From Oxyruncus cristatus (taxonomy: Eukaryota; Chordata; Aves; Passeriformes; Cotingidae): a stretch of 64,000 nt of DNA. The position numbers were made by a program, and so were the translations under genes. The stretch's first letter is position 1. Every line of letters begins with the position of its first letter. The notes under the pieces were generated by a model. The model worked only from the letters and a program-made list of their open reading frames with translations. It was not told the origin of the DNA and searched no databases. Below, in pieces: positions 51,488 through 64,000 of this stretch. The stretch lies in NCBI GenBank assembly GCA_013399855.1, contig VXAY01002816.1:630712-694711 (forward strand), read 5' to 3'.

Positions 51488-54400
51488 GCTGCTCACGTGG
51501 CACCTTTGGCTCCCCAAAACAGAATAAAATCTGTAAAAAAACCGGATGGAAATAAAAAATTGTTCTTTTTTTTCTGTATCCTATCATTGGAACTAAAATC
51601 TGGTTAAGAATTTCTGAGAAAATTACGACAAATTTTCAGCTGGAGGAGAAGCTTCAGCCTGACATTACAGTTGGACAATTTTAGGTAGATAAAATCAGAA
51701 TCTGACAGCAGCATGTGTCAGGGACAGCAGTCTTTGCCCGTGAGAGCCAGAGCAGTGGCTCAGGTGGGAAATGCCGTGGCTTGGGTGGCTCTCCCAAATT
51801 GAGGTGCGCTGAAGCTTGTCCCAGAAGTATGAACAAGACACGGTGACCCTCAGAGTCTTTCACTGACCCAGGCCAAGAGGGAGTTTGATGGGAGCGAAGT
51901 GGAAATGTCAGTGTGTGGAGGCAATATGCCATAAATGTGGCTTTTTTTTTTTTTTTCTTTATGGACAATCTGTCCCTTTATTATTTGTAGAAACTCGACC
52001 TGGATATAAAATTTTAAGTATATTGGTCCAAGAGACCAGAGAGACAATCTATTCTAAAAATATACAAATAATAGTAAAGAAATGACATTTCCTGTCAGGC
52101 GGTGTCAGAGTGGATTATAAAGTGATGGACCATGGCTCTTGAGAGGACAAAGGGACAGCTTTCCTGCATATTACCATTATAAAAGCTCTCTGCACCAGAA
52201 TTTTTGTGGGAGACTGAGGTGACTCGAGGTTCTGTGCATTTGCTTTAGAAATTAAGTTCTGTTTTAAAACATGCCTGTGTGACTGTGAAGAACTGCAGTT
52301 ATGGAGAATATCCTCACCTTATTCAAGGCAACAGGAAAAATTATTTTCAGTTTTTGTAGCAAGCATGTATTTTTAAAACAGGCATTAATGCTTTACAAAG
52401 TGGTACTCAGACCCAGAGAAATTGGAGTCTGGGAAAGTAAACAACAAATAGTGAGGTTCAGCAAGGTGCAGATGATCTGTGTCACGGAGCTGCAGGACCA
52501 CAGCAGCAGGCAGCTGTGGATATCCCAGCTGGGGTGTGTGACCCCAGCCCAGTTAGGGCAGGGCAGGGGCAATATTCCCAATAAAATCCCGAGCGAGAGA
52601 TGGTTCTTATTTTAGCAGTAAAACTGTAACACCTGGGTGACCATTTGTGTACGATTTAAAACTGTCAAGCTCCAGCTCTTCAGCACCAACACCATCATTG
52701 CAATGTCGTTGGTATGGAGTGGCTTAACCAGGGAAACACGGAATCGTGGTTTGGCAGGTTTGTAAGGCTGGAAGGAAGTGTTATCACCACTGCTTGTGCA
52801 GGCATGGACAAGGCCAGACTTCCCTTAGCTAATTTCCTTTAGGAAAGCATTCCCTCCTCGTGGGGCTGCAGATTCACAGCCACAATTGGCTGATCCTCAC
52901 TGATGGTCCCCACATGGGTGCGGGTTTTGTCTCACCCCTTTGCGTGGGCTCTGCTGGGCCAGCTCTGATGTAGCTCTTTAGAGCAACGAGCCAAATAATG
53001 TTTTGTCCTGTCCTTTGTCACTTGTAACCATCCATGAAGTAATCCCCTTAGTCTCCCCTCACTCTCCCCTCCAGCAAATTGATGAAATTTTATTTTTCTC
53101 TGGTGATTCTGCCACACTTCCCCGAGTCCTTCCCAAAACCGTGTTCTGCCTCTCGTTTTGATGCCAGCACTAGGAGGGTGCTTCAGGAGCTGGCAAACTT
53201 GTGCCAGCTACTGGAATAATGGGATTTTCCAGCTGTTTCCCAGCAAGAGAACAAGGTCAGGGTTTGTCTCTGTTTGGATACTCCAGCTGCCTTCAGCCAC
53301 AGCTTCCTGACGTCCCCTCCTGCCATGCTGCAGGAGGCACAGAGCTGACACGCCACATTTTCCATGCTGTTACATCCAACTTAACAACTGAACAGGATTT
53401 CTCTGCACCAGCTACCCATTTTCTTCCGCCTTTATACCATTAGAAAACTCTAACCATGATGCCTTTGTATTTTGTCATCAGTAAAAATATTAAATGGCTC
53501 TGAGCCCGCTCCAGCAGGGATGCTCCAGGAATAGCGATGTGCCACAGATGAGCCCCGACTTACAGGGGATGCGCTGGGAATAGTGACAGTGCCACTAATG
53601 ATCCCCCAGTTGAGCTGCCTTTGAGAGCTGTCAGTCTGCCAGTTTTTAATCCATGTTAATCCTCCTGAAAGTAGGATTGGGATTCAGGAGTATGGCTTGC
53701 CCTAAGAGAGGGGTCACGTGGGAATTCAGCGTGCTGCCACTCCTGAACGCCGACTTCATTCCTGTAATGAAAGGACCATCCTTGTTCTCCAAGTGTCCCT
53801 GTGGCACACTCCAAGTAGATTGATCCATAACATATGCTCTTTCTGGGGTGGCTGGGATAAATTGGGGCCAAGTGATGCTAAACCTGGAGGGGGTAGAGGA
53901 AGCTGACCAGGAGAAGGATGTTTGGATAAACTTTTGCTTTTGCCTTTTTTTCTGTTTAACTAGCAAAGCACTGTATTAACTCTACAGGGTTACTTTTCCA
54001 GGACAATCAAGCTCATAAAAAATTAACCAGAAGTGTGGCTACCCTTGTTTCACAGCTGGAGGGGTGCAAAGCTCAAATATTCTGTCCCAGATTTGCGAAG
54101 GTATTTACATGTGTAGCTCCTGTGGGATAAATGGTAGATACTTAATTAGGAATAAGGCATCCAAATGCCTTTGTAGAGCTAAGCCAGAATTCTTCCCCTT
54201 GACTAGAAGAAGGAAGGCTTTGGAGTGATAAAAAGCCAAACCTGTCTGTCCCCATATTCAGAGCTGTTATCCCTATCATTTCATCTGTGCTGTGAGCGCT
54301 TCAGGGTCAGACTGTTACAGGAATGAGACACTGACTTACAACGACAGCCGAAAGAACTGGAAACTAAAAACTGTTTTAAAAAAAGGGAAAAAATATAAAT

Positions 54401-55197
54401 CTGTAGTCAACAAATCTTTCTGACAGTCAGATGTGAACCCTAGAACTGCATCCTGCAGCAAATATTTGGACCACATACTAACCCTTGAGTGATTCTGTGG
54501 AACCCACTGGATGCATCTCAAACACCGTCCTGAAAGATCTCTGCATTAGGGAAATATTTAATGCATTTTATTGATGTTGTCCACTGCCCACATTAACTGA
54601 AATGGTTGTTTCATTGTGCACCAAAAGTATTGTATTATTGGGAAAAAAATGCATGGTGTGTATATATATATATATAGATATAGATATACAGACCACCAGA
54701 TAGAGCTGATGCACTGAAGTGCTTTTGCAAGATTATCAAGTTCCTGAGCAGGGTGCTCTAATGCCTGATATAAATCAACCCCATGCCCAGCAGAAGCAGC
54801 CATCCACAAAAACAAGGAAGTTAAATTACAACTGTCTGCTGGGAGAGAAGGGAACCTGAAAGGTTCCTTATCTGAACTCCCTGATGTCCTCCAGCCACAA
54901 GGAGGCGGGGGATTTGTAAAAAGCAAAATGGTTTTAAAATGTATCAGAGGTGGTTTTGCTCTTTTATTAGTTCCCAGGTCCCCAGAGGAGGTGTTGTATA
55001 ATGCAAATATATCAGGGAAAGATCCGTAGGCGTGAGTGGGGGTCCCATTGTGTTACACACTGTGTGGGAAGGAGGTGCCTGTGGCTGGGAAGGTTTGTGT
55101 TCTACATGGACAAGATAGCAAATGAGAAGCCAAATGGGGACAAAAGGAGTCACATTAGTCTTTGTCTCTGCCATTTCCCTGATATTATCATGGTATT
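51488..55197. other. Intergenic sequence
   Basis: About 3.7 kb without a supported gene. It has a T tract at about 51941-51957, a very weak antisense CR1-like stretch at about 52735-52830, and a TA microsatellite at 54659. Confidence 0.65.
54659..54689. repeat. (TA)n / (GATATA)n microsatellite
   Basis: About nine TA steps, then GATATAGATATA. Confidence 0.9.
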
Positions 55198-55769
55198 TGT
55201 ACCAGCCATGGTGTGGCCACGGGCCCAGGGCAGTGACTGTCCCTGTGCTGGGCACTGGTGGGGTCACACCTCAAATCCTGAGGGCAGTTTGGGGCCCTTC
55301 ATGACAAGAAAGACCTTGAGGAGCTGGAGCGTGTCCAGAGAAGGAAACGGAGCTGGGGAAGGGGCTGGAGCACAGGTCTGATGAGGAGCAGCTGAGGGAG
55401 CTGGGGGGGCTCAGCCTGGAGAAAAGGAGGCTCAGGAGGGACCTTCTCACTCTCCACAACTCCCTGACAGCAGGGGGGAGTTGGGGGGGTGTCGGGCTCT
55501 GCTCCCAGGGACCAAGGGGGAGGAAGAGAGAAAACAGCCTCAAGCTGTGCAAGGGGAGGTTTAGGTTGGATATCAGGGAAAATTTCTGAAAGAGTTGTGC
55601 ACAGCAGGCTGCCCAGGGCAGTGGTGGAATCACCATCCCTGGAAGTGTTCTAGAAGCACGTGGATGTGACACTGGAGGACATGGTTTAGTGGTGACCGTG
55701 GTGGTGCTGGGTTGATGGTTGGACTTGGTGATCTTAGAGGTCTTTTCCAACCTTAATGATTGTGTGACT
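55198..55769 (+). mobile_element. CR1 LINE 3' fragment, 5'-truncated
   Basis: It starts abruptly at GTACCAGCCATGGTGTGGCC and contains GAGCTGGAGCGTGTCCAGAG, CAGCCTGGAGAAAAGGAGGC, GGCAGTGGTGGAATCACC and GGTTGGACTTGGTGATCTTA, ending TTAATGATTGTGTGACT. The first 280 bases nearly match 6543-6826, while the second half does not. Confidence 0.94.
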
Positions 55770-56008
55770 GATTTAAGGACTGGACTCCTGGGAGCAATTG
55801 GAGCGTCTGTAGCTCTTTGACTGGTACTCTCCCAAGTGATCCTGCTTTTTTGGCTCTGAGGGTAACTCGCTGCTTTGGGTTAGAGAGGGGCTTCTGCCTG
55901 AGGCAGAGGGGGCTTCTGCTACACCAGGTAAAAACCTGGAGTTTGAGGCAAGTAAAAACATAAATCACAACAGCACATTCATACACACTATGTTATATAA
56001 ACACTGGA

Positions 56009-56120
56009 TTTTTTTTTTTTTTAAGGAAAAAAAGCTATCCTTTTTTGAGAAAAAAATCTCCTTTCTAAAGGAAAATCATTCTTTTTTTTATTTTTTTTTC
56101 ATTTTTTTTTCATTTTTAAA
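56009..56120. repeat. T-rich low-complexity region
   Basis: Repeated runs of eight or more T, interspersed with A-rich pieces, over about 110 bases. Confidence 0.85.
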
Positions 56121-56265
56121 GAAACCTCCCACCCAAATGAAACTCCATTTGAGGTGCAATGCGGGCTGAATGATCTCCTTGCTCTGGTTTTGCCTTTACC
56201 ACTCGTGTTTGGCTCAGGCTGCGCCCGTGTCTGCGAGCATCGCACGCTGTGTGCTCTGTTGGAGC

Positions 56266-56353
56266 AGATAAGATAAACCTCAACCCAGCACTTGTCTAAT
56301 GTTCAATCTATTAATGGAAAAGTGAACTTTGTCATTCCCATTACTGCCATCTG
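56266..56353. promoter_or_regulatory. Candidate enhancer-like motif cluster
   Basis: A doubled GATA site (AGATAAGATAA, 56266-56276), a TTAATGG core, TGAACTTTG (HNF4-type, 56323-56331) and a CATCTG E-box (56348-56353) lie within 90 bases of non-repetitive sequence. The evidence is motif content only; conservation was not tested. Confidence 0.35.
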
Positions 56354-59300
56354 GAAGCCAGGGAGGGTGCCCGGTTTCCAGCCTCCGTCGCAAGGCCTTT
56401 GAAGCCTGTCTGCCATGGGAGGGGGACCCAGGGGGACACCTGCCACCTCAATGTCCCCAGCGTGAGGCCCTTGGGAAGGTCCCCTGAGTTCCAGGTCTGC
56501 ATGGGGGATGCAGGAAAGCCAGAGCCATCCCTAAGGAGAACAGAGTGGGTGGATAGAGGAGATGATGACAGTGCTGTTTAAGATGATCTCAGTGCTGTTT
56601 AACTACAGCGCTGAGAAGGAGCTGTTTGGTGTGTGAAAAGGGGGTGAAATTGCACTCCCCCTCCCCAGCTCCTCTGGGCAGAGCAGCTGTAGCTTGGGTT
56701 TGGTTTCTGCAGAGCCCTGTCACCCAACTGCTCCCCATTGCCTCAGGAGACAGTTCCTACAGTTCCCCCAAGGCAAACACAAGGCCAAGTCCCATGCTTT
56801 GCTTCAGCACTGCAATTTGCCCCTTCAGCCTGCTCCTTGTGCCATGTATTTTTTTGTAATTCTCATCCTCACTCTGCCTGCCCATCGTGTTTTATCTCAG
56901 GGATTTGGAAATGGACTCCTTAATCTTCCACATTGTTAAGAGAATGACGATAACTTCACTTCCCACTTCACAGCAAGCAAGAGGCGAATGATTACAGCAC
57001 TAAAACGTGATGCTTGCTAAAACTGGGACCAGGTCAAACCCCTGCCAGCAAGCAGTTCTCCACTTGAGCTGGTGGGACTGGGGAGACCGAGGCTTTCTCA
57101 GCTACTTTGTTCCTTTCTGACAAAGTTGCTGCTATCTAAAATTATCACTGCTAAAATGCTCAGATTATAAACCACAGACTATGATTGCTATTCATAAGGT
57201 GACCCAGTATTCAAGAACAACCAGTGCTTTGCTGGGTGTAAAGAAAGCCTCTGTCTGCCAGTGGCCTCTGCAGAGCTCCTGAAGAAAAGTGACATAAACT
57301 GTAAATAATTGGATCCACTGTAATTCAGGCCTATCAGTTGCTGGAGTGATGACATATCCTGTTTTGAGGAAAGATAGTGATTTTTGTGCTCTCATTCCCT
57401 ACTTCTCTCCACCTGCAACTAAATCTACTACCAGTTGAGATTCCTGACCTGGAACAATGGATTGGTTTCTAGATAACTGCCCCTGGTAGTAGGGGAATAG
57501 AGATGAATCTTCAGTAACTAATAACCTCCTAACACATTTAGGATGAAGCTTTCTCGTTGGTGTCTTCATCCCATGGAGCTGGAAGTAGCCCAGTGCGTCT
57601 CAGTGCTTGTGATACCACTCTGTTTGGGAGGCAGTCAAATGCCTTGCTTCTTCATCAGTAATTTCTTCCGTGGTTTCCTCAGGGATCTGCTGGAGCACGT
57701 AGGCACCTCCACGGTGTGCTTTCAGATTCATTAGCAGGATTAAAACAGGGCTGCACTTTCAGGCAGAGGAGGTGGGGCGCGTGACTGTGTAACACCAGGA
57801 GAGAGCAGGACCACTTACACCAGTTGCGAGCGCTCTGGCTGTGGGATGTGTTGATTACATGATGCTTGGGTTCAGTAGCTGCAGTACGTGATATTTAAGG
57901 TTTGGATTGCTTACATTTTCCCTGGCTTCTGTATGTTCCTGCAGGTTTAGTTTTCTGCAGCACTGCACCCGGCTTTGGATGAGGGTCATTCAAGGGAGAT
58001 GCTGATGACCTGGAGCAAGGCCGTTGGAGGATGAATGAGATGGGGAGGAGATTAGAAGAGGCAGCCAAGGGAACTGGACTTGCTTAGAGGGGACTTGATA
58101 TCCAGCTTCTGGCACAAGTGAAGGAGAACCAGGCTCTTTACTGAGACGCACAGCAGAAGAATAACAGATAGTGAGTATAAATTGAGGCAAAGGACCGGGA
58201 ATAAAGAAAAATGTTTTTAGTTTAGAGGATAATTAATCAGAAGTACAGAAGCCCACAGCACACCAAAGACATCACTGGCCTTGGAGGTCTTCAGCTCCTG
58301 CCTGGGTAATGCACTGAGGTCTGAAATCAGGTCTGATCTGAAAACAGGAGTTTGGAGATCTCTCAAGGCTCCTCGCAAGTTCAAAGAGTTGGTGGATCTG
58401 CAATAGTTTCTGTTTAAGCTTGGTTCTGTTCAGCATCACTCAGGTTTCTCTAGGACTGGGGTCAGAGTTAGAGCAGAAAGGACAGCAAAGTAACAAGTGC
58501 TGCCTATTGCTGGATCTTCCAGGGCTTGAACTGTTAGGGATAGGATGGTTTTGATGATAATATTACGTGTCTGCCAAAATAAGACAGCATCTTAGACCAT
58601 GTTGTTTTAAAAATCTTGTATGGGAGATTGTCTGAGGGTCACAGATCAGAACCTTGGCTTTGTTCTACTCATGGGTGACTGAAATGGCAGGATGGAAGTG
58701 CCATTACCCACTGCTCAAGCAAAGTTGTCTTGTTTTTAGAATAGTAATATAAATCAAGAACTATATATAAAACATTTAAAGCCTGTATATAAAATTCAGA
58801 ATCAAGGTAACACACTGTCAGAGGAGCAGGGTCAGTCCAGTGAGTCACCTCAGTAGGATTTGTGTCAAGCTCTCAGTGGGAGTGAAGAAGCTGGCAAAGT
58901 CTGCCTGCAGCAGTTTGGACAGAAGACCTAATCCTGACCTTCCAACTGTTTTGTGAGGAGAATTGGCTTATCCCTGCAGAGCCACACTGCCAGCACCAGG
59001 CAGTGTGACGTACAGAAAGCAGCTATCATTTGGGATTTAATCTTTTATTGCCTATCATCTCCACGGGTGAGAGTCTCTTTCCCACAAACTCAGGGGAACA
59101 GACTTACAAGAATCATCTTGAAAGAACAAACCTACCAGAAAATGTTTCCCTTCCTGTTAATTTAAAGGAGGAATGAGAAGTAGAAGGTCCTGTGTGTAGC
59201 CAGAGCTTGCATCTCTTCTCCAGCACACTGTGTTATGCACTTCATTCATATTACCACGATGAAAGTTTGATTCTAAAATACCAGATCTAGAGGAGAGTCT

Positions 59301-62300
59301 GTGACCATGAGAGCTGGAGGTGACCATAGTCAACAGAGAAACTTACAGTTCTGGTACCTAAATACTGATGGAAAATTCTTAGATGTGGCAGGGGATGTTT
59401 CCTGTATATGTGTGGAATACAGGGCACAGGGATATTGCCCTCAGCAAATTCTCTACAAAACCACTCTAGAGGATTAGTGAATGGAGTCTCCTTTAAATTC
59501 CATTTCTTTCAATTTTTCAAGTAAATACAGCAAACAAGTGCTGTGGAGCTGCGTTGGTGTGTGCAGAGGGCCTGCAGTGCTCATCCCTCCTGTCAGCAAG
59601 AACATTTACTCTAAATATCCTGTTTTGTTCTTGCATCTTCCAGATGTGCTCTCCTGCCACTCCCGGGCTCTGGAGAAACTCTGCCGGACACAAAAGACTC
59701 CCACAGAACTTTACCCTCTGTTTTATTGTAGTGGATTAGTTAAAACCCAGAGAGCTCTTCTGGGGGAAATATTCATTTTATGTTTGACTTGGTTTTAAAA
59801 GAAAATATGAAATAGTTTCTTAGCTTATTGTTTCCTACAGCTACAGAAGAGCATCGTACAGAACACTTGCGCCAGTGTAAGAGGGAATTTGCTTTTGTGC
59901 TGTTTAAAAACAATCACAAACTGCCACCACACTTACACACTTAATCCAGATGTGACGTTTATTTGTCTGTGGTGATGTTGTGTGAGTGTGCATTTGTATC
60001 CCAGTGTGTGCATCTGTCTCCAGAGAAAATTAATACTTGTCCATTTATCATTTGAGTATTTCAAGCACGTAGGAGTGAAAGTGATAAAAAGCTGAAGTGA
60101 CAAACGTAATCTGCCTGCTCAGATTTGGGGTATAGATTGAGCCTCCCTGTCTAGAGAGACTTTGCTGATAGGCTCTGGTGTTGCAGTTACGGGAGCAGCA
60201 TGTCTAGAGCAGGCTGAGGCTCTGGTGCAGCGAGCTCTGTTTCTGTCTGTAAGGAGAACGCTAAGGTTTGCAATTTGGACGTTTTGCTGCAATTGCCAAA
60301 TATTGAATACAGGGGTTAAAACTCCTGCCAAAACTCCTGGGGACGGCAGTATTGTCAGGGACACAGACAGGCTGGTGGCAGCCTGGTGCTGTCAAGATGT
60401 TTGCAAAGTCAGCCTCCTCCTCTCTCAGTGCTCACGTGTCCGCAGGCGGCGGTGAAGACTTACCATCTTGGAGGTTCAGTGCTTCACCTGCCAGTGAGAC
60501 ATCAGTATTGCCAGAGTCTACTTACACTGATTGATGGCTTGTGTAATCATCTCAGACATGAAGATCCACAGGTGGCTGCAGTGGGTAGTGAATGCACACG
60601 TGCAGTATAAGAAAATTGGTGTTTTCTTGGGAATACTGTCAGTCCCTTCTAATACCTTGCTTTAGCTATGATCAGCTGTAAAGGCAGACCTCTCTGACTG
60701 ATTTGCACTGGTCAGGGCCCCGTTTTTCTCAGCTGTGTGTGGGTGTTGTGCTCCCCAGTGTGGCCAGCTCTGATCTGCCAGCGTTGAGGAGCCAAGGGCT
60801 TTGTGGTGGCTCTGCACAAACCACGGTGGGTCAGGGCTATGCACGTGGAAGTACGCGGCTGAAGTTTCTCTCTGAAAGTTGGTAGAGGTCTCTCAGATAA
60901 AGTGATGACAACAGAAAAGAAATACTTGCCCCAGGGACAAATGCAGAATGGTTTCTTCCATCACTTTTTCCATACAAGGAGGAGAGAGGCTCTGGAAACC
61001 CTCTGTGGACCTTCTCATTTGGCAAAATGTTCCCTTCCCTGAATTTTTTTGTCTCATCATATGTACCCTTTCTGTTTCTTTAAGTTATGTTTTACTTTCA
61101 TTACTCTGCAGATTACCATCTTCTCTTTTCCCAAATTGGTAGGCTAATTTAAAAGAGTGAGACATCATTGAACTCCATCAGGTCTAGAATTCTGGTCAAC
61201 TAATTTTGGATTTGTAGGAAATCATATTTTCAACTTTAACTTTCCAAGTTCAGTGGCAGCAACGAGTCAAATACTTCTCACAATTCTTTCCAGATTATGC
61301 TTGTTGCCTTTCATGCAGTTCTTTTAAAGACAAGCCGGTTTAGGATATAGGGATTTCATGCTGTGATCATAACCGAGCCCAAGATGAGGGCACTGTGCCA
61401 GCCAGCTGTTCTTTCCCTTCCAATTTCTGTGGGGCCAGCAACCTGAGGAGGTCACACACGGGAGCACTAAGGACCACCTATTCTGCTGGCTAAGGAATGC
61501 ACGGGGATTTTTTTTCCTATGTCCAGCAGCTAGAACAGAGTTTTGCTTCCAGCTGTGTTGGTTGTGTACTAGTCCATCGTGGTACTCGTGCTGATGGTGT
61601 AATGGTGGGACACAACTCCTACACAGATCAGTGCTCGCGGGGGAAATTTTTAGCAGAGCACAAACCATGGTACAATGCAACTGAGTAAACAGATGCAGAA
61701 ATGAGAGAGGGGGATTTGGAGTCTCAAAGCTTTGTGATCCCAGCATTAGCAATTTTAGACAGTGTATTTTGGACGTGAGTTCTCATTTTCTGCTTATTTT
61801 GGGATCAGGTTTCTGAATTTCGGCAAGCTTGATTATTAATCATTTTTGCTTGCTAGATTCCTGATTGAGGAGAATCGTGATTTGTCGTTCACCTCGGTGA
61901 ACCCAGATGATTAATTTGCAGGGCAGTCTGAACGTATGCAGTGCTTCCACATCCTCCGTGGCTGAAATGGCTCAGTCTACAGGTAACAAGTACTTGGTGA
62001 CAAGAAGCCGTGGCTGTGATGGGAACTGTGCCATCGCCTTTGCTGAGTGCAGGAGCTCAGCACCTAAAACGTCAGCTTTGTCGTTCGTGGGTCTGCAGAA
62101 CGGCAGAAAGATGAATGTGCTACTTCGGCTGCAGATGGGGAGTTTATCATTTTGACTGGCTAGCCTGAAATGTGGCCAGTTCATGTTGTTTCTGGGGCAT
62201 ACTCACCACTCAGCTGAGGGGCAAGAGCAGCGTTATTTCTTAACTATTTTAGAGCCCCGAGAGATGCCCAGCAGGGACTGGTCATTCCTTCTGGCTAACT

Positions 62301-63900
62301 GGTTTAACAGGGTGGCCTGGCTGCCTCGGTGAGGGGAAAATTTCAGCAAATGTGTTCAGTTTTCATTTTATTATTTGATTTTCTTAGCTTACTTTTTCTG
62401 TACTTGTTCCTTACTTTTATGTTCCTTACTTCATGTATTTCTGTTCCCTCTTTTGCTCTCTCATGTGCTGCTGTCCTTCCAGTGTTTAGGCTGGAAGCAT
62501 CTGAGATCCTGTGGGTGTCTGGCAGTCAGGAAGAACACAGTGGATAAAGGTGAGTCTTCTGACACTGCTTTCCTTGGAACTCAAGAGCAATCTTCTGGAG
62601 GCTATGGACAAGTTTCTACAGAGACCTTTTTCGCCTTTTTGAGCTCTAATATTCCATTCATGCGTGCGATGCCACTTGCAGATCCGTTCTTCGTATTGCT
62701 CTGGTATTAGCACATTCCCTGTTGATTTTTGGGGTAGCTGGGATTGGTTTGTAGTGCTGCTAACATGTGAGTAAGTGGAGTTTTCTCCTAATAAACAGGT
62801 TAGATCTCCTGGCACTGCCTCCCCACATTTATTTGAGAGGGGAGCTGTTGGAGGGCTGTAGCCAAAGCCCAGCAATCCTCAATAAACTCAAGTGAGCCGT
62901 GATATCACTCGCAGAGTGAAATCTTCTCTGTAAACTGCACCCCTGGCTGACCTGGCTCAGCAAGACTGCGGTTCTTCTTGTCTGCTTTATTAGAGGAAGA
63001 CATTTCTTGCTGGAATCAGATGGACTTAAGAGCATCTCACTTAACAGCCCTTGTTAATAATGCAATATACAGGTAATTCTGACAGTAACACCCATCAGGT
63101 TTGCGCTTCAGGCCAGATGTTTAGGCCACAGTTCTTCTGTGCATGCTGTTACAGGGCAAGCTCTAATAAATGGTTATTACAGAAAACTGCCTGCATAAAA
63201 AGTTCTGCTGTATTTCATACAGAGCAATAAACAGAACAGGTAAGATCCACTCGACTTCCTCGAGCCACCAGCAAATGTAGGGCCTGTGCTTTCACAAGTT
63301 GCTGATGTCTTTCTTCGTCACTCCTGTCAGGAATATAATTTTCTTCATCACTGTACCCATTAAAAATGAGCACCTGAGGTTTCACGGAGGCTCAAGGTAC
63401 AGAGGCTGAGGGGATGGAATGAAGTAAAAGGTACTAATTAGGGAGGGAAGTCAGCGGGGGCTGGAGTGCTGCCAGCTCACACAATATGTTTTGGATGGCT
63501 GTGGCTCCAGGGATTAGTTTGTGGTGGGAAAATAAAATGAACATAAATATTCTAATAATTACTTTCCTTGTCTGTGCAACCAGATTGACAAGTCCTGTGG
63601 GGGGAAACGACTCCTTTAACGAGCCTTTCTGAAGGTGGTGACTGCTGTGCTCGTTCTGACTGGTGTAAAATTGAACTTTGGGGAGCACATTGTGTCTGTC
63701 CTGGACACTTTTCAAGGCAGAAAACAGGACATAGAAGTTGTGCATTTATTTTCAATGTAAAGAAAAAAAGTACATTCAGGAACACCTTTCATGCCTTTGC
63801 TCAGAATCCATCTCAGTGGAACACACCGTGCCTGGGTAAGATGGGCAGGCTCCCAACTCAACAGCAGTTGGAACCCAAGGAAAAAAGGGAAGAAAGGACG

Positions 63901-64000
63901 GTTTGGGAAGGGAAGGTTTGGGAAGGTTTGGGAAGGGAAGGTTTGGAAAGGTTTGGGAAGGTTTGGGAAGGTTTGGGAAGGGAAGGGAAGGGAAGGGAAG
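63901..64000. repeat. Purine-rich minisatellite running off the window
   Basis: The last 100 bases split exactly into 10-bp GTTTGGGAAG units (seven, one of them GTTTGGAAAG) and 5-bp GGAAG units (six). Five G3 runs separated by AA at 63975-63997 fit a G-quadruplex pattern. The array probably continues to the right. Confidence 0.95.

Larger units (their letters stand above)
55770..63880. other. Intergenic or unidentified intronic sequence
   Basis: About 8.1 kb in which I recognise no exon or CR1 copy. It contains an A/T-tract region (56009-56120), a motif cluster (56266-56353) and a weak exon-like stretch at 60445-60571. Open frames are short and none shows the sushi domain or membrane segment expected of SUSD3. 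Confidence 0.6.

Noticed and set aside
60445..60571. Exon-like stretch after CCGCAG, open as AVKTYHLGGSVLHLPVRHQY and onward to a CACAG|GTGGCT donor
   Set aside because: It has plausible splice ends but no recognisable family. It does not resemble SUSD3, CARD19 or NINJ1 as I remember them, and a second frame is equally open. It is worth an RNA check but not enough to call.
62329..62710. Hydrophobic open frames that look like a membrane segment
   Set aside because: The hydrophobicity comes from T-rich sequence (Phe/Leu codons). No sushi domain or start context is nearby, and two frames show the same effect.

Overview
The window is nuclear DNA from a bird. The evidence is a split vertebrate protein gene with canonical GT-AG introns, at least fifteen CR1 LINE fragments (most ending in the short CR1 tail related to ATTCTGTG, the dominant repeat of bird genomes), and one fragment resembling an avian endogenous-retrovirus LTR. 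Species cannot be read from the sequence.

Bases 1 to about 35,450 hold the 3' part of one plus-strand gene, FGD3 (FYVE, RhoGEF and PH domain-containing protein 3). I placed fifteen coding exons between 126 and 34,247. Their reading phases all join, giving 579 codons and a TAG stop. They encode, in order, a DH (Rho guanine-nucleotide exchange) domain, PH domain 1, a linker, a FYVE zinc finger with all eight cysteines, and PH domain 2. The start codon and the N-terminal region lie upstream of the window. The 3' UTR has a main poly(A) signal at 34,977 and two more candidates up to 35,418. Introns range from 367 bp to about 6.2 kb and carry scattered CR1 fragments, mostly in the sense orientation.

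Bases 35,450 to 64,000 look intergenic, or like an intron of an unseen gene. I found no convincing exon on either strand. The stretch carries CR1 fragments, the LTR piece, simple repeats, two clusters of transcription-factor-like motifs (about 49,587 and 56,266), and a purine-rich minisatellite that runs off the right edge. In human, SUSD3 lies downstream of FGD3 on the same strand, but I could not recognise any SUSD3 exon here.

No new multi-gene system is visible. The most unusual signals are a pair of CR1 copies 48.7 kb apart that are nearly identical over one half and clearly diverged over the other, a FYVE finger without the usual WxxD motif, a misleading strong splice donor four bases after the one the reading frame requires, and an unassigned open frame of about 119 codons inside an intron.
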